DNA of 50,644 nucleotides. Source: Deltaproteobacteria bacterium (lineage in GTDB: Bacteria > Myxococcota_A > Polyangia > JAAYKL01). Every line of letters starts with the position of its first letter. Position 1 is the first letter of the stretch. The stretch is taken from assembly GCA_030595125.1 (NCBI GenBank), contig JAUVDV010000036.1:1-50644 (forward strand), written 5' to 3'. Below, piece by piece: positions 1 to 7,409 of the stretch. The translations under genes were made by a program, and so were the position numbers. The notes under the pieces are model-generated. The model was not told the origin of the DNA, did not search any database, and saw only the letters and a list, made by a program, of their open reading frames with translations.

Positions 1-83
1 CCCTCGGCGCTTTTGGGGCCGTTGGGGGCGGGTTTTGTGTTTTTCTTTTGTTTGGGTTTTGGGGGGGGGGGGGGGGGGGGGGG
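1..83. other. Low-complexity G/T stretch with a 23-base G run; probable artefact
   Basis: Bases 1-60 are almost only G and T with little C, and 61-83 is an unbroken run of 23 G. This composition is unlike the rest of the window. It resembles the poly-G tail of two-colour sequencing chemistry or a mis-assembled contig end. No coding potential is visible. Confidence 0.6.
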
Positions 84-352
84 CCTTCCCCGCATCAAGA
101 AGACCAGGAAGTAGTGACGGGTCCGCAGCTTGCCTTGATCAAACAACTCAAACTCCCTTCGACTATGGCCGAACTGCGGTGCCCTGATTTTTCTCACGCC
201 CGAGCCCGAGATTAGAATCTCCCCTGAGTTCTGCTTGTGATATGATTCAAAATCATCCAAATCGATATGGAGGGGCCAATGATCTTCGAATCAGTCGGAA
301 TCGAAAAAGCCGGGTTCGCCACTTGCAACTAAGCAGCTTGTCGGAGGTTGAG
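84..352. other. Intergenic region upstream of the first lipoprotein gene
   Basis: No convincing gene was found here. An open frame continues upstream of base 353 (from 242), but the predicted signal peptide and a GGAGG at 343-347 place the start of the next gene at 353. The stretch presumably holds its promoter, although no clear -35/-10 pair stands out. Confidence 0.5.
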
Positions 353-1291
353 ATGAGCGCCTTGAGATTCATTTTGGCGATGTTCACAGCGGTATTTTTT
401 CTTGCTTCTTGCAACGGGGGCGGTTCGAACGCGAGCGACGCCTCGATCGACGGCGGCGACACCGATAGCGACACGGATAGTGATTCCGACACCGACGCCG
501 ACGCGGGCGATGACGCTGGCGCGCCAATGATACCTGGAGATTATGACACCCCCACGCCAATGTTCTGGGCGCTTCTAGATGGTGGTACTTTCTTGCAGGG
601 ATCTGAGAGCGCTCTGTCCCCCTCATCCTGGAATGAGACCCCGGCCCATGATGTCACCGTTCCGACATTCGAGATGATGACCACCGAAGCAACAACCTCT
701 CAGTACGCTCAGTGCGTGCTCGCCGAGGTTTGCGCCGAACCATTGGTTGCTCAGGGTGAAAATTCGGGCAAAAACTGCAACTGGCTTTGGTGGGGTCGCG
801 ACGATCACCCTGTGAACTGTGTCAACGCCTACGAGGCCGAGGTGTACTGCGCCTGGATAGACGCTCGTTTGCCCACGGAATCTGAATGGGAGTACGCCGC
901 GAGAAGCGAAGGTAAGGACATCGAGTATCCCTGGGGTGAAGCCGAGCCGACCTGTGACCTTGCTATAATCAGCGCGGGAAATTATCAGTACGGATGTGGA
1001 CTTGGGCACACCTGGCCTGTCAGCAGCAAGCCCTTGGGGAACACGGAGCAGGGTCTGTGCGACATGGGAGGTAATGTCATGGAATGGGTACAGGATTGCT
1101 GGTACGGCAACTACAGCGGGGCGCCGACAGACGGTAGCGCCTGGGTGGTGGGTTCATGTGAAGATAATGTTCTTCGTGGCGGCGGATACAAACACTCGGG
1201 ATCCGGTCTTCGAACACGTAACCGTGCCTACAATCCCTCTTTCGGACGTGGAGACTACATGGGTTTCCGCTGTGCACGTAGCGCTATTTAA
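353..1291 (+). CDS. Lipoprotein with a formylglycine-generating-enzyme (SUMF1/FGE-sulfatase) domain
   Basis: This is a 312-residue predicted lipoprotein. The start at 353 is chosen because GGAGG lies at 343-347 and the protein then begins with a standard signal peptide ending in the lipobox LASC (Cys20). An Asp/Ser/Thr-rich spacer follows (about residues 35-58). The FGE-sulfatase fold covers roughly residues 75-310, recognisable from RLPTESEWEYAAR, YPWG, CDMGGNVMEWVQD and the terminal GFRCA. In true FGE the strand after RGG(S/G)W carries the two copper-binding catalytic cysteines; here the segment reads GGGYKHSGSGLRTR and has none. The protein is therefore more likely a non-catalytic or binding member of the family, displayed on the cell surface. 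Role unknown; the domain call is firm. Confidence 0.9.
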   Translation: MSALRFILAMFTAVFFLASCNGGGSNASDASIDGGDTDSDTDSDSDTDADAGDDAGAPMIPGDYDTPTPMFWALLDGGTFLQGSESALSPSSWNETPAHDVTVPTFEMMTTEATTSQYAQCVLAEVCAEPLVAQGENSGKNCNWLWWGRDDHPVNCVNAYEAEVYCAWIDARLPTESEWEYAARSEGKDIEYPWGEAEPTCDLAIISAGNYQYGCGLGHTWPVSSKPLGNTEQGLCDMGGNVMEWVQDCWYGNYSGAPTDGSAWVVGSCEDNVLRGGGYKHSGSGLRTRNRAYNPSFGRGDYMGFRCARSAI

Positions 1292-1424
1292 CCGACTGAC
1301 AATTGAGGACTACCACTCCTTCAGCCAGGAAGTGAGCCAGCAGGCCCACCCCCTTGCGTCGAACCCCTGGAAAACGCTATGCTATTGTTTGTTCCGGCGC
1401 CATCTAAAGGAGCGGAGAAGTTGA

Positions 1425-2669
1425 ATGGCTGAAGAGCGGCTAAGATTGGGAGAAACATTGGTCGAGGCGGGGGTTCTCACTCCCGAAGCCCTGACCCAGG
1501 CGCTTGCGATCCAGAAGAAACAACAACTCCGGCTCGGAACCATTCTGCTTCAGGAGGGTTTCGTCAGCGAATCACAGCTGGTCCAGGCCCTTAGCCTCAA
1601 GCTGTCAATCCCCTGGGTGAGCCTGTGGCGAATAGACATCCCCGACGAGCTCCTCGACATGGTTCCCGCGAACGTGGCGGAGGAGTTCTTCCTCATGCCG
1701 ATATACATCCGCCGGACCAAGTCCGGTGAACGGGCCCTGTATGTGGCCATGAACGATCCCACCAACGAGGACGCACTTCGCTTTGTCTCCGCAATGGCCG
1801 GAATAACCGTGAAGCCGATGATCGCGGGACCAACGGATATCGCCTCCGCCATTCGCACGTATTATTATGACGAAGAGGAAGAGCCGCCCGAGTCCGAGAG
1901 TCAGCCCGTCCTGCTGAAGAACGCTCCCAGTCCATCTTCGCCTACGGCTCCGCCGGCAGTGCCGCCGCCGCCCCCTCCCCCGGGTAAATCTTCCGACGCT
2001 CCTGTTCCCTCTCCCCCGGCGCCCCCCAAGGATCCTCCGGAAGAAGATCTCGAGGAACTCGATGAAGACAGCCTCGAGGACGCAACGGAGGAAGAAGAAA
2101 CGGGCACGGATGAGAGTGACGCGGACGGCGAAGAAAAAACTGTCGACGACGAAGAAACTGTCGACGACGAAAAAACCGACGACGAAGAGAAAACTGACGA
2201 CGAAGAAAAAACTGACGACGAAGAAGAAACTGACGACGAAGAAGAAACCGTCGATGAAGAAAAAACCGACGACAAAGAAGACGCCTCAGAGGGAGGCGAA
2301 TCTACCGATGGACCGGTGTTCGTCGACAAGCAAGCGGCCCAACGTGAGGCGGAGAGACGCCTCTACGGGGTTGGGGGCAAGAAGGCAGGCAGAGCGTTCT
2401 CCCTCACACTGCTGGACGGCACCACACTGGCCTTTGGAGCGTCCAAGGCCGCACAAAGCCCTTCAGCTGCGGCTGCGAGCGGCAAGCTCACAAAGGAAGA
2501 CCTCCTGTCCGGATTGAAGGCGGCAGCCCAGGGAACCCCCCTGGACGATTTCCTGCCCGCAGAAAAATGGGAGACCTACTTGCGGGCCCTCCTGAAGATT
2601 CTTTTCAACAAGCACCTGGTCTTCTACGAGGAGTTTCTCAAGGAGATTGAAGGGATCGAAAAGAAATAG
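1425..2669 (+). CDS. MshEN-domain protein with Pro-rich and acidic-repeat linker
   Basis: This is a 414-residue cytoplasmic protein preceded by AGGAG at 1408-1412. Residues 1-150 match the MshEN/GspE N-terminal domain found on type II secretion and type IV pilus ATPases and on some c-di-GMP-binding proteins: paired LGETLVEAGVLTPEAL and LGTILLQEGFVSESQL motifs, then the downstream alpha/beta subdomain. No Walker A or B ATPase domain follows. Instead there is a poly-Pro stretch (about 180-205), a strongly acidic tract of DDEE/KT units (about 210-290) and a C-terminal helical domain of about 100 residues ending in Lys. It may be a regulator or adaptor of a pilus or secretion ATPase, possibly sensing c-di-GMP; this is inference. 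Its 3' end overlaps the convergent oxidoreductase gene by 32 bases. Confidence 0.8.
   Translation: MAEERLRLGETLVEAGVLTPEALTQALAIQKKQQLRLGTILLQEGFVSESQLVQALSLKLSIPWVSLWRIDIPDELLDMVPANVAEEFFLMPIYIRRTKSGERALYVAMNDPTNEDALRFVSAMAGITVKPMIAGPTDIASAIRTYYYDEEEEPPESESQPVLLKNAPSPSSPTAPPAVPPPPPPPGKSSDAPVPSPPAPPKDPPEEDLEELDEDSLEDATEEEETGTDESDADGEEKTVDDEETVDDEKTDDEEKTDDEEKTDDEEETDDEEETVDEEKTDDKEDASEGGESTDGPVFVDKQAAQREAERRLYGVGGKKAGRAFSLTLLDGTTLAFGASKAAQSPSAAAASGKLTKEDLLSGLKAAAQGTPLDDFLPAEKWETYLRALLKILFNKHLVFYEEFLKEIEGIEKK
2130..2282 (+). repeat. In-frame tandem acidic repeat (about 18-base GACGACGAAGAAAAAACT-like units)
   Basis: The repeat lies inside the MshEN-domain gene. Units encode DDEEKT, DDEEET and VDDEET variants, roughly eight copies. 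Period and codon choice (GAC GAC GAA GAA) are conserved, which suggests recent slippage expansion. Confidence 0.75.
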
Positions 2670-3624
2670 CCGCTCGTTCCAGGACACTCGTTACCCTTTG
2701 CCCAAATCGACCGTCGGTCAACGGCGTCACTCCCCCGACAATACACTCCAGGAGATGACGGCACTCCAGAAGCAGCGGGGGTTCGTCCGGAGGACCGGCG
2801 ATCTCGCGGACACCGGAAGACTCGTTACCCACTCCCGATATTGTCAGTTTCCCGCCTGGAACAGCATCGTTGAAAACAACCGTGCCCCGCTCGAAGACGA
2901 TCGTCATCTGCCTGATTCTGTTGTCGCTTTTGCAATCCAGTCGGATGGCCGCCTTCACCGAGCCGGGAAACTCAAGTCCGATCTCGATCTCGTCGATCAC
3001 CCCGCGCGCGGCGTCCAGAGTTCCTCGGGAATGGATGAGCGACGGATCGCAATCGGTTATCGCAAGAACCATCGCCACATCGTGGGGTCCGTAGGCCCAC
3101 AGCACATCCGGCTCTGTGTCCAGATCGATCGGCCCACCGCGTTCGCAGCTAATAGACCGGACATCCCCAAGCGTCCTGTCATGGATGATTCCGAGGATCC
3201 TCTCGAACAATTTGTGATAGCGCATCTGATGCCCGACGAGGAACGTCAATGAGCTGCGCTCGGCCAGGTCGACAAGTTCCATTGCCCCCTTCGAGGTCAG
3301 GGCCATCGGCTTCTCCACCATCACGTGCTTCTTGCCCTGCAGAGCCATCCGGGCATGCTCGTGGTGATCGACCGCAGGCGTACACACCGCAACCAGATCC
3401 ACATAGTCCATGAATGGTTCGAGCCGCTGCTCGACCGTCACGCCGGGGTGGTGTTCAGAAGCTCTGGCCCTTGCGTGGGAATCGACATCTACTATTCCGA
3501 CAAGTCGAGCGCGCGGAATGCCGGCAAGATCTCGCGCCACTTTCATGCCCCATCGACCATAGCCCATCAGCACAATCTTCACCGGTTGTAGCTCGGAGGG
3601 ATGGGTGTTTATCGGCGAATGCAC
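2638..3624 (-). CDS. Gfo/Idh/MocA family NAD(P)-dependent oxidoreductase
   Basis: This 328-residue protein is of usual length for the family, which oxidises or reduces sugar-derived ring hydroxyls with NAD(P). A Rossmann motif GYGRWG lies at residues 21-26 with Asp46 after beta-2, and the family signature EKP (104-106, within VMVEKPMALT) carries the catalytic Lys. The C-terminal alpha/beta domain follows (about 130-328), with WAYGPHD carrying a His/Asp typical of the active site. The start is GTG at 3624, directly abutting the TAG of the upstream gene; GTG encoding Val15 is an alternative. Substrate is unknown. Such enzymes often act on nucleotide sugars in envelope polysaccharide synthesis, but no sugar-pathway neighbours confirm this. 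The last 32 bases overlap the convergent MshEN gene. Confidence 0.9.
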   Translation of the reverse strand: MHSPINTHPSELQPVKIVLMGYGRWGMKVARDLAGIPRARLVGIVDVDSHARARASEHHPGVTVEQRLEPFMDYVDLVAVCTPAVDHHEHARMALQGKKHVMVEKPMALTSKGAMELVDLAERSSLTFLVGHQMRYHKLFERILGIIHDRTLGDVRSISCERGGPIDLDTEPDVLWAYGPHDVAMVLAITDCDPSLIHSRGTLDAARGVIDEIEIGLEFPGSVKAAIRLDCKSDNRIRQMTIVFERGTVVFNDAVPGGKLTISGVGNESSGVREIAGPPDEPPLLLECRHLLECIVGGVTPLTDGRFGQRVTSVLERAAISFRSLQSP

Positions 3625-3939
3625 CTAGTGGTTCTTTTTCTGCAGCAGCTTGATGAGCTCTTCCCTGTCCTTGTCCGTGAGATCGGAGGGAGGCTTCGCC
3701 GGCTCCAGGTCCTTCTTCTTTTCAGGCAGACTGACATCGGGGATACGCTTGCTTACCTCGTCCTTGATTCCAATGGCCTTGTTTTCAAGCTCGGAACCGA
3801 GATCCCTTGCCTCGTCCGTTTCGGATATCCCCACGAGGTGCTCCCACAAGGTCATCTCCCCGAGGGGCACAAGGAAAGCGAACAATGCAACCGCGGCAAG
3901 TATCGCCATTACAACCAGGAATTTTATCAACTTGAACAT
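3625..3939 (-). CDS. Small single-pass membrane protein of unknown function
   Basis: This is a 104-residue protein. An N-terminal transmembrane helix (about residues 5-27, LIKFLVVMAILAAVALFAFL) is followed by a charged, Lys/Glu-rich cytoplasmic or periplasmic tail ending in LIKLLQKKNH. The family is not recognised. Its stop codon abuts the GTG start of the Gfo/Idh/MocA gene, so the two are very likely cotranscribed. It diverges from the zinc-ribbon gene at 4003. No clear ribosome binding site precedes its ATG. Confidence 0.65.
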   Translation of the reverse strand: MFKLIKFLVVMAILAAVALFAFLVPLGEMTLWEHLVGISETDEARDLGSELENKAIGIKDEVSKRIPDVSLPEKKKDLEPAKPPSDLTDKDREELIKLLQKKNH

Positions 3940-4002
3940 ACGGGCATGTTAACGGTTGCCTCGCCCGCTTGACAAGAAATCGACCGACGGATACGGGAAA
4001 AT

Positions 4003-4623
4003 ATGGCGTTCGAAGACAAGACACTCACGTGCGTACAATGCAACCAGGAATTTGTTTTTTCTTCCGGGGAACAGGAGTTTTTTGCAGAAAAAAACCTCGA
4101 TTCTCATCCAAAGCGGTGCAAAGCATGCCGCCTGGAAAACAAGAAGAAAAAACGACAACATCGCAACAGGGGAAGATCCGGCCCGCGCGAGTATCGTTCG
4201 CCTGCTTTCGAAAGCAGCGCCCCGACGCACCAGAAGATGCACGGACGCCCTCGCAGAGACTACCGATCGCCAACTTTCAATAATGGCGGTCCACAACCAC
4301 AAAGCGATTACCGATCTCCTGCTTTCAGGGAGCAAGACAGCATCAATCCCGAAGAGGAGTACCGGGCTCCCGGTTTCAAGGAATACGAGAACATCAATCC
4401 CGAGCAAGAGTATCGAGCTCCCGGTTTCAAGGAAGCAAATGAGACCTGGACCGATCAGAGGCCGGAGTTCTCCATCATTTGCAGCGCATGCGGCAAAGAA
4501 GCCATGGTTCCCTTCCTGCCGGAGGAGAAGGAGTCGCCCATGTGCAGGGAGTGCTACAAGGCTCACCGCGAACAGTTGAAAGCAGAAGAGACACCCGAAG
4601 AAGAGACCCCAGCTGAAGATTAG
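4003..4623 (+). CDS. Zinc-ribbon protein with five YR[SA]P[ATG]F repeats and a C-terminal CxxC..CxxC domain
   Basis: This is a 206-residue soluble protein. Residues 1-45 form a zinc-binding ribbon (CVQC, then CKAC; the middle contains FAEKN), as in the probable-zinc-ribbon family found alone in many bacteria. A low-complexity basic region follows, then five copies of a short motif (EYRSPAF, DYRSPTF, DYRSPAF, EYRAPGF, EYRAPGF) spaced 12-25 residues apart. The C-terminal part (about 158-190) has a second knuckle pair, CSAC and CREC, of the kind fused to DEAD-box or ribosome-associated CxxdX proteins. Nucleic-acid or protein binding is plausible, but no function is known. The arrangement of two zinc modules around a repeat linker is unusual. 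Confidence 0.8.
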   Translation: MAFEDKTLTCVQCNQEFVFSSGEQEFFAEKNLDSHPKRCKACRLENKKKKRQHRNRGRSGPREYRSPAFESSAPTHQKMHGRPRRDYRSPTFNNGGPQPQSDYRSPAFREQDSINPEEEYRAPGFKEYENINPEQEYRAPGFKEANETWTDQRPEFSIICSACGKEAMVPFLPEEKESPMCRECYKAHREQLKAEETPEEETPAED

Positions 4624-4637
4624 GTCCCTCTGCTCTA

Positions 4638-4658
4638 CCGCGGGTGTAAAACCCGCGG
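4638..4658. terminator. GC-rich perfect hairpin between convergent genes
   Basis: CCGCGGGT-GTAAA-ACCCGCGG forms an 8-bp stem 14 bases after the stop of the zinc-ribbon gene. It lacks a U tract, so it may be a repeat-type hairpin rather than a classical intrinsic terminator. Confidence 0.5.
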
Positions 4659-4707
4659 CCACGATGCACGCTTCGCGCACAAGCCCTCCGGGCTTCAATC
4701 ATCCTGA

Positions 4708-4729
4708 CCGCGCCCTCATCAGGGCGCGG
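4708..4729. terminator. Second GC-rich perfect hairpin between convergent genes
   Basis: CCGCGCCCT-CATC-AGGGCGCGG is a 9-bp stem lying 21 bases beyond the stop of the convergent gene at 4750. Together with 4638-4658 and a small stem at 4681-4695 it probably acts as a bidirectional transcription barrier. Confidence 0.5.
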
Positions 4730-4749
4730 CACGAAGGTCGGAAATATAC

Positions 4750-5214
4750 CTAGAATTCCAGGGAAAGCCCGGCGTGGCCCGGTCCTATCACGGGTCGCCA
4801 ACGTGCGGTCATTTCCACGCTCGCCTCGCCCTCGTCATCGTCCGAAGCTCGCCCGACGATGAACCACAGAACGGCCGTGGCCACCCCGGCAAGCCCGCCG
4901 AAAATGAGTATATTCGCCACCACTGAGTGATTGCGCACATCGTCGGAGATATCGTCCATCCCGTCTCCGTCACCTGCGGATTGGGCGTCCTTCCAGTCGT
5001 CATATTCCTGGTCGGCCTGCCACCCAAAACCGGCGCCCACTCCAATTGCCACAACGGAAAAACTGCCCAGGAGGATCGGACCCATTTGAAGATCGGTGTC
5101 CACCTCCAGACCGGGATTCGGCGCATTAGCGAACGGATCCGTTTCTTGCGCCCCGGCGTTGAGTGCCGTCAGGAACAGGCCGAGGAAAAGCACCAAAACA
5201 AAAAACCATCGCAT
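4750..5214 (-). CDS. Secreted or membrane protein of unknown function
   Basis: This is a 154-residue protein. A signal peptide (residues 1-22, cleavage after ALNAGA-Q) is followed by an Asn/Pro-rich stretch, a hydrophobic segment (about 47-65, PILLGSFSVVAIGVGAGFGW), an Asp-rich loop (DGDGMDDISDDVR), a second hydrophobic segment (about 98-118) and a C-terminal strand ending GHAGLSLEF. A terminal aromatic residue after a beta-like strand is typical of outer-membrane proteins, so it may be a small envelope protein. The family is not recognised. It stands alone on the minus strand. Confidence 0.7.
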   Translation of the reverse strand: MRWFFVLVLFLGLFLTALNAGAQETDPFANAPNPGLEVDTDLQMGPILLGSFSVVAIGVGAGFGWQADQEYDDWKDAQSAGDGDGMDDISDDVRNHSVVANILIFGGLAGVATAVLWFIVGRASDDDEGEASVEMTARWRPVIGPGHAGLSLEF

Positions 5215-5281
5215 AAATCCACCTCCATTTTCGTCGTACTCTCTGATCGTTTAGGATGCAAGCCATCCTTTATTTCCAACT

Positions 5282-5299
5282 GCGGGATTTACTTCCGCG
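5282..5299. repeat. Partial copy of palindromic repeat family A
   Basis: GCGGGATTTACTTCCGCG equals the core of the 29-base element found at 25909, 47100 and 47301. It lies just upstream of the CapA-like gene, and the sequence before it (TTTATTTCCAAC) only partly resembles the flank of the other copies. Confidence 0.6.
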
Positions 5300-5324
5300 A
5301 CTGATGCGGGGAAGATTGAACATC

Positions 5325-6299
5325 GTGAATCGTTCACTCCTATTGCTAGTACCGATTGCCTGCATCATGGCGCTCACCGGGTCACCGTCGAGCGAGGGTG
5401 ACGATCTCGCAGGCACGATCCCGGTGCTCGATGGGTCCGTTGAAGAGTCGGCCGCAATACCCGCGCCAAATACCGAATCGACCTGCGAAGGCACGCTCAC
5501 CTCCATCGTGGCGGTGGGGGACATTCAGCTCGGCAGGAAAATCTTCGCCCATATGACTGAGCGAAACGACTATGCGTTCCCGATGCGACAGGTCGCGGAT
5601 ACGCTTACGGCGGCGGATATCGCGATTGGAAATCTCGAGTCGCAGATCTTCCCCTGGTGTCCTGTGCTGACATCCGGAATGCGTCTTTGCGGGGGCAGCC
5701 GCGCGGTCGAGTCGCTGACCCACGCCGGAATAGACGTGGTATCGGTTGCCAATAACCACTCCCACGATTTCGGAAAGAAGGCCTTCGACACCAGTGTCGG
5801 GCTCCTCAAAAAAAACGGCATCGCTGTTGCCGGCCTCGGCCCCCGGCCCGCGCTGGTCGAGAGAAACGGCGTCAGGTTCGCGTTCCTCGCCTATTCGCCG
5901 GTAGACCGCAGGATATCGCTGAGGCGCATCACCTCCAATATCCGCGCCGCAAAGAAGAGAGCGGACGTGATCATCGTTATCGTTCACTGGGGCGTAGAGT
6001 ACAGCAACGAACCGGACGAAGCCCAGGTTGCTCTCGCCGAGTTCCTGGTCTCTCAGGGGGCGAGCCTGATCATCGGCAGCCACCCCCACGTGCTCCAGCC
6101 GATGGTGAAGCTCGGAGACGCCACCGTGGCCTACTCCCTCGGCAACTTTGTCTTTGATCAGATGTGGTCATCCGAAACATCCCATTCGGCGGCGGGGAAG
6201 TTCGATTTCTGCAACACCGAGTTGAAGAGCGCAAAGCTGATCCCTGTCGAGTTGGTCGCCCCTGGAGTTCCCTTTTTCCCACAAGAACCGAATCCATGA
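5325..6299 (+). CDS. CapA/PgsA-like metallophosphoesterase-fold protein
   Basis: This is a 324-residue exported protein of the CapA family (poly-gamma-glutamate/capsule-associated). Family motifs are clear: the VAVGDIQLGR opening, IGNLESQI, VVSVANNHSHDFG (the NNHxxD motif), IVIVHWGVEY and SLIIGSHPHVLQP, with closing YSLGNFVFDQ. These supply the calcineurin-like metal ligands. GTG at 5325 is preferred because GGGGAAG lies 10 bases upstream and the protein then starts with a short signal peptide (VNRSLLLLVPIACIMALTG); ATG at 5304 lacks a binding site and would place coding sequence next to a repeat. No pgsB/capB partner is nearby, so a role in polyglutamate synthesis is not supported by context; an envelope hydrolase is equally possible. 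Confidence 0.88.
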   Translation: MNRSLLLLVPIACIMALTGSPSSEGDDLAGTIPVLDGSVEESAAIPAPNTESTCEGTLTSIVAVGDIQLGRKIFAHMTERNDYAFPMRQVADTLTAADIAIGNLESQIFPWCPVLTSGMRLCGGSRAVESLTHAGIDVVSVANNHSHDFGKKAFDTSVGLLKKNGIAVAGLGPRPALVERNGVRFAFLAYSPVDRRISLRRITSNIRAAKKRADVIIVIVHWGVEYSNEPDEAQVALAEFLVSQGASLIIGSHPHVLQPMVKLGDATVAYSLGNFVFDQMWSSETSHSAAGKFDFCNTELKSAKLIPVELVAPGVPFFPQEPNP

Positions 6300-6336
6300 T
6301 AAATTTATGTTGTAGAGGATGAAACAGGAGGATCAA

Positions 6337-7371
6337 ATGCGTACGTTGTTGACGGCGCTCGCCGCGTCGGTAGCGATAATGTTCCTGATCGGGTGCACTT
6401 CTTCGGTGGTTACCAAGAATGATGACGATGAGGATACCGATAGCTCGGATCTGGACAGTGACTCGGACGGCGATTCGGACAGTGATTCGGACTCGGATAC
6501 CGATGCTGATACGGACACCGATTCGGATACCGACTCGGATACCGACTCGGACACCGACACTGACACCGGCACGGACACCGGCCCTCTGTGGGATGTCGAA
6601 ATCTGCCAGACCGGCGGCTACATGAACGACTGCGGTATCATCAGTTGCGGTAGCCCGCCCCCTTCCCTGACTGAAACCATGGTAATCCCCGCAACAGGGA
6701 ACGGGAAGCTCGTCACATTGAGCATAGACACAAACCCCAGAACCATCTTCTCCTTCAGCGATATCTCCGCAACCCTTTCCAACGGCACGACCACAGTCAA
6801 TTTCTTTAACAACTACAACGCCGCCACGGGAGCTACCTCCCATAACTTCCCTACTGAATGGCGCATTCCCCACTTCTGGGGCGAGGAGATCGGCGGAACA
6901 TGGACCCTGGAGTTCGAGGACTCCGAATACACCGCCGGAAACGGGTTCTCGCTTCTGGAATGGTGCCTCACCTTCGAAGATCCGAGCACCACGGCAACCT
7001 ATCTCACATCGGGCAACTGGAGCGGAACTCAGACTGGCCAAATCGACGACTACAACAGCACAAACGATCCCCCCAGCCCGACCACATCGGTTTTCGAGAC
7101 CAAGATCAACGATCTGATAAACGCCAACGGCTCAACCCCTACCCTCTCCCTGACGGTCAGCCACTCGAGCCCGTCTGATCTGTCCATCTCGCTCATCGCC
7201 GCCGACGGAACGAATTTTTCCATCAAGAGCCAGGGCTCGGGCAGCATCCCCTCCACGTTCCCACTGACCGGTCTCTCCTCCGACTGGCTGACCGGCATGT
7301 ACAAACTCTCGTTTACAGACCACTCGGCCGGCACTTCGGGCACCCTCTCGGGATGGAGTATCGGAATTTAG
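6337..7371 (+). CDS. Lipoprotein with Asp/Ser/Thr spacer and two proprotein-convertase P-domains
   Basis: This is a 344-residue protein. The start at 6337 is supported by AGGAGG at 6326-6331. The signal peptide ends in the lipobox LIGC (Cys20). Residues about 27-82 are a long D/S/T-D low-complexity spacer. Two P/Homo-B-type beta-sandwich domains follow (about 85-220 and 225-344), each with the conserved GTWTLEFED / MYKLSFTDH strand and the closing LLEWCLTF / LSGWSIGI. P-domains normally stabilise or target secreted proteases; here no catalytic domain is present. The protein is probably a surface-displayed binding lipoprotein. It is codirectional with the VWA-like lipoprotein 38 bases downstream. 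Confidence 0.88.
   Translation: MRTLLTALAASVAIMFLIGCTSSVVTKNDDDEDTDSSDLDSDSDGDSDSDSDSDTDADTDTDSDTDSDTDSDTDTDTGTDTGPLWDVEICQTGGYMNDCGIISCGSPPPSLTETMVIPATGNGKLVTLSIDTNPRTIFSFSDISATLSNGTTTVNFFNNYNAATGATSHNFPTEWRIPHFWGEEIGGTWTLEFEDSEYTAGNGFSLLEWCLTFEDPSTTATYLTSGNWSGTQTGQIDDYNSTNDPPSPTTSVFETKINDLINANGSTPTLSLTVSHSSPSDLSISLIAADGTNFSIKSQGSGSIPSTFPLTGLSSDWLTGMYKLSFTDHSAGTSGTLSGWSIGI
6421..6582 (+). repeat. Low-complexity GA(T/C)-(T/A)C(G/C) repeat encoding the Asp-Ser/Thr spacer
   Basis: Six-base alternation of Asp codons with Ser or Thr codons, coding the spacer of the P-domain lipoprotein. Similar tracts occur in other lipoprotein genes of the window (about 455-515, 7505-7545, 19805-19900 minus, 24655-24712, 41853-41956 minus). 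Confidence 0.8.
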
Positions 7372-7409
7372 ATCCACCCCTTGCAGAGAATTGAGGAAGG
7401 AAAAGAATC

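Noticed and set aside
242-352. N-terminal extension of the first lipoprotein from ATG 242
   Set aside because: The extension would place 37 charged residues before the signal peptide; GGAGG and the lipobox support ATG 353.
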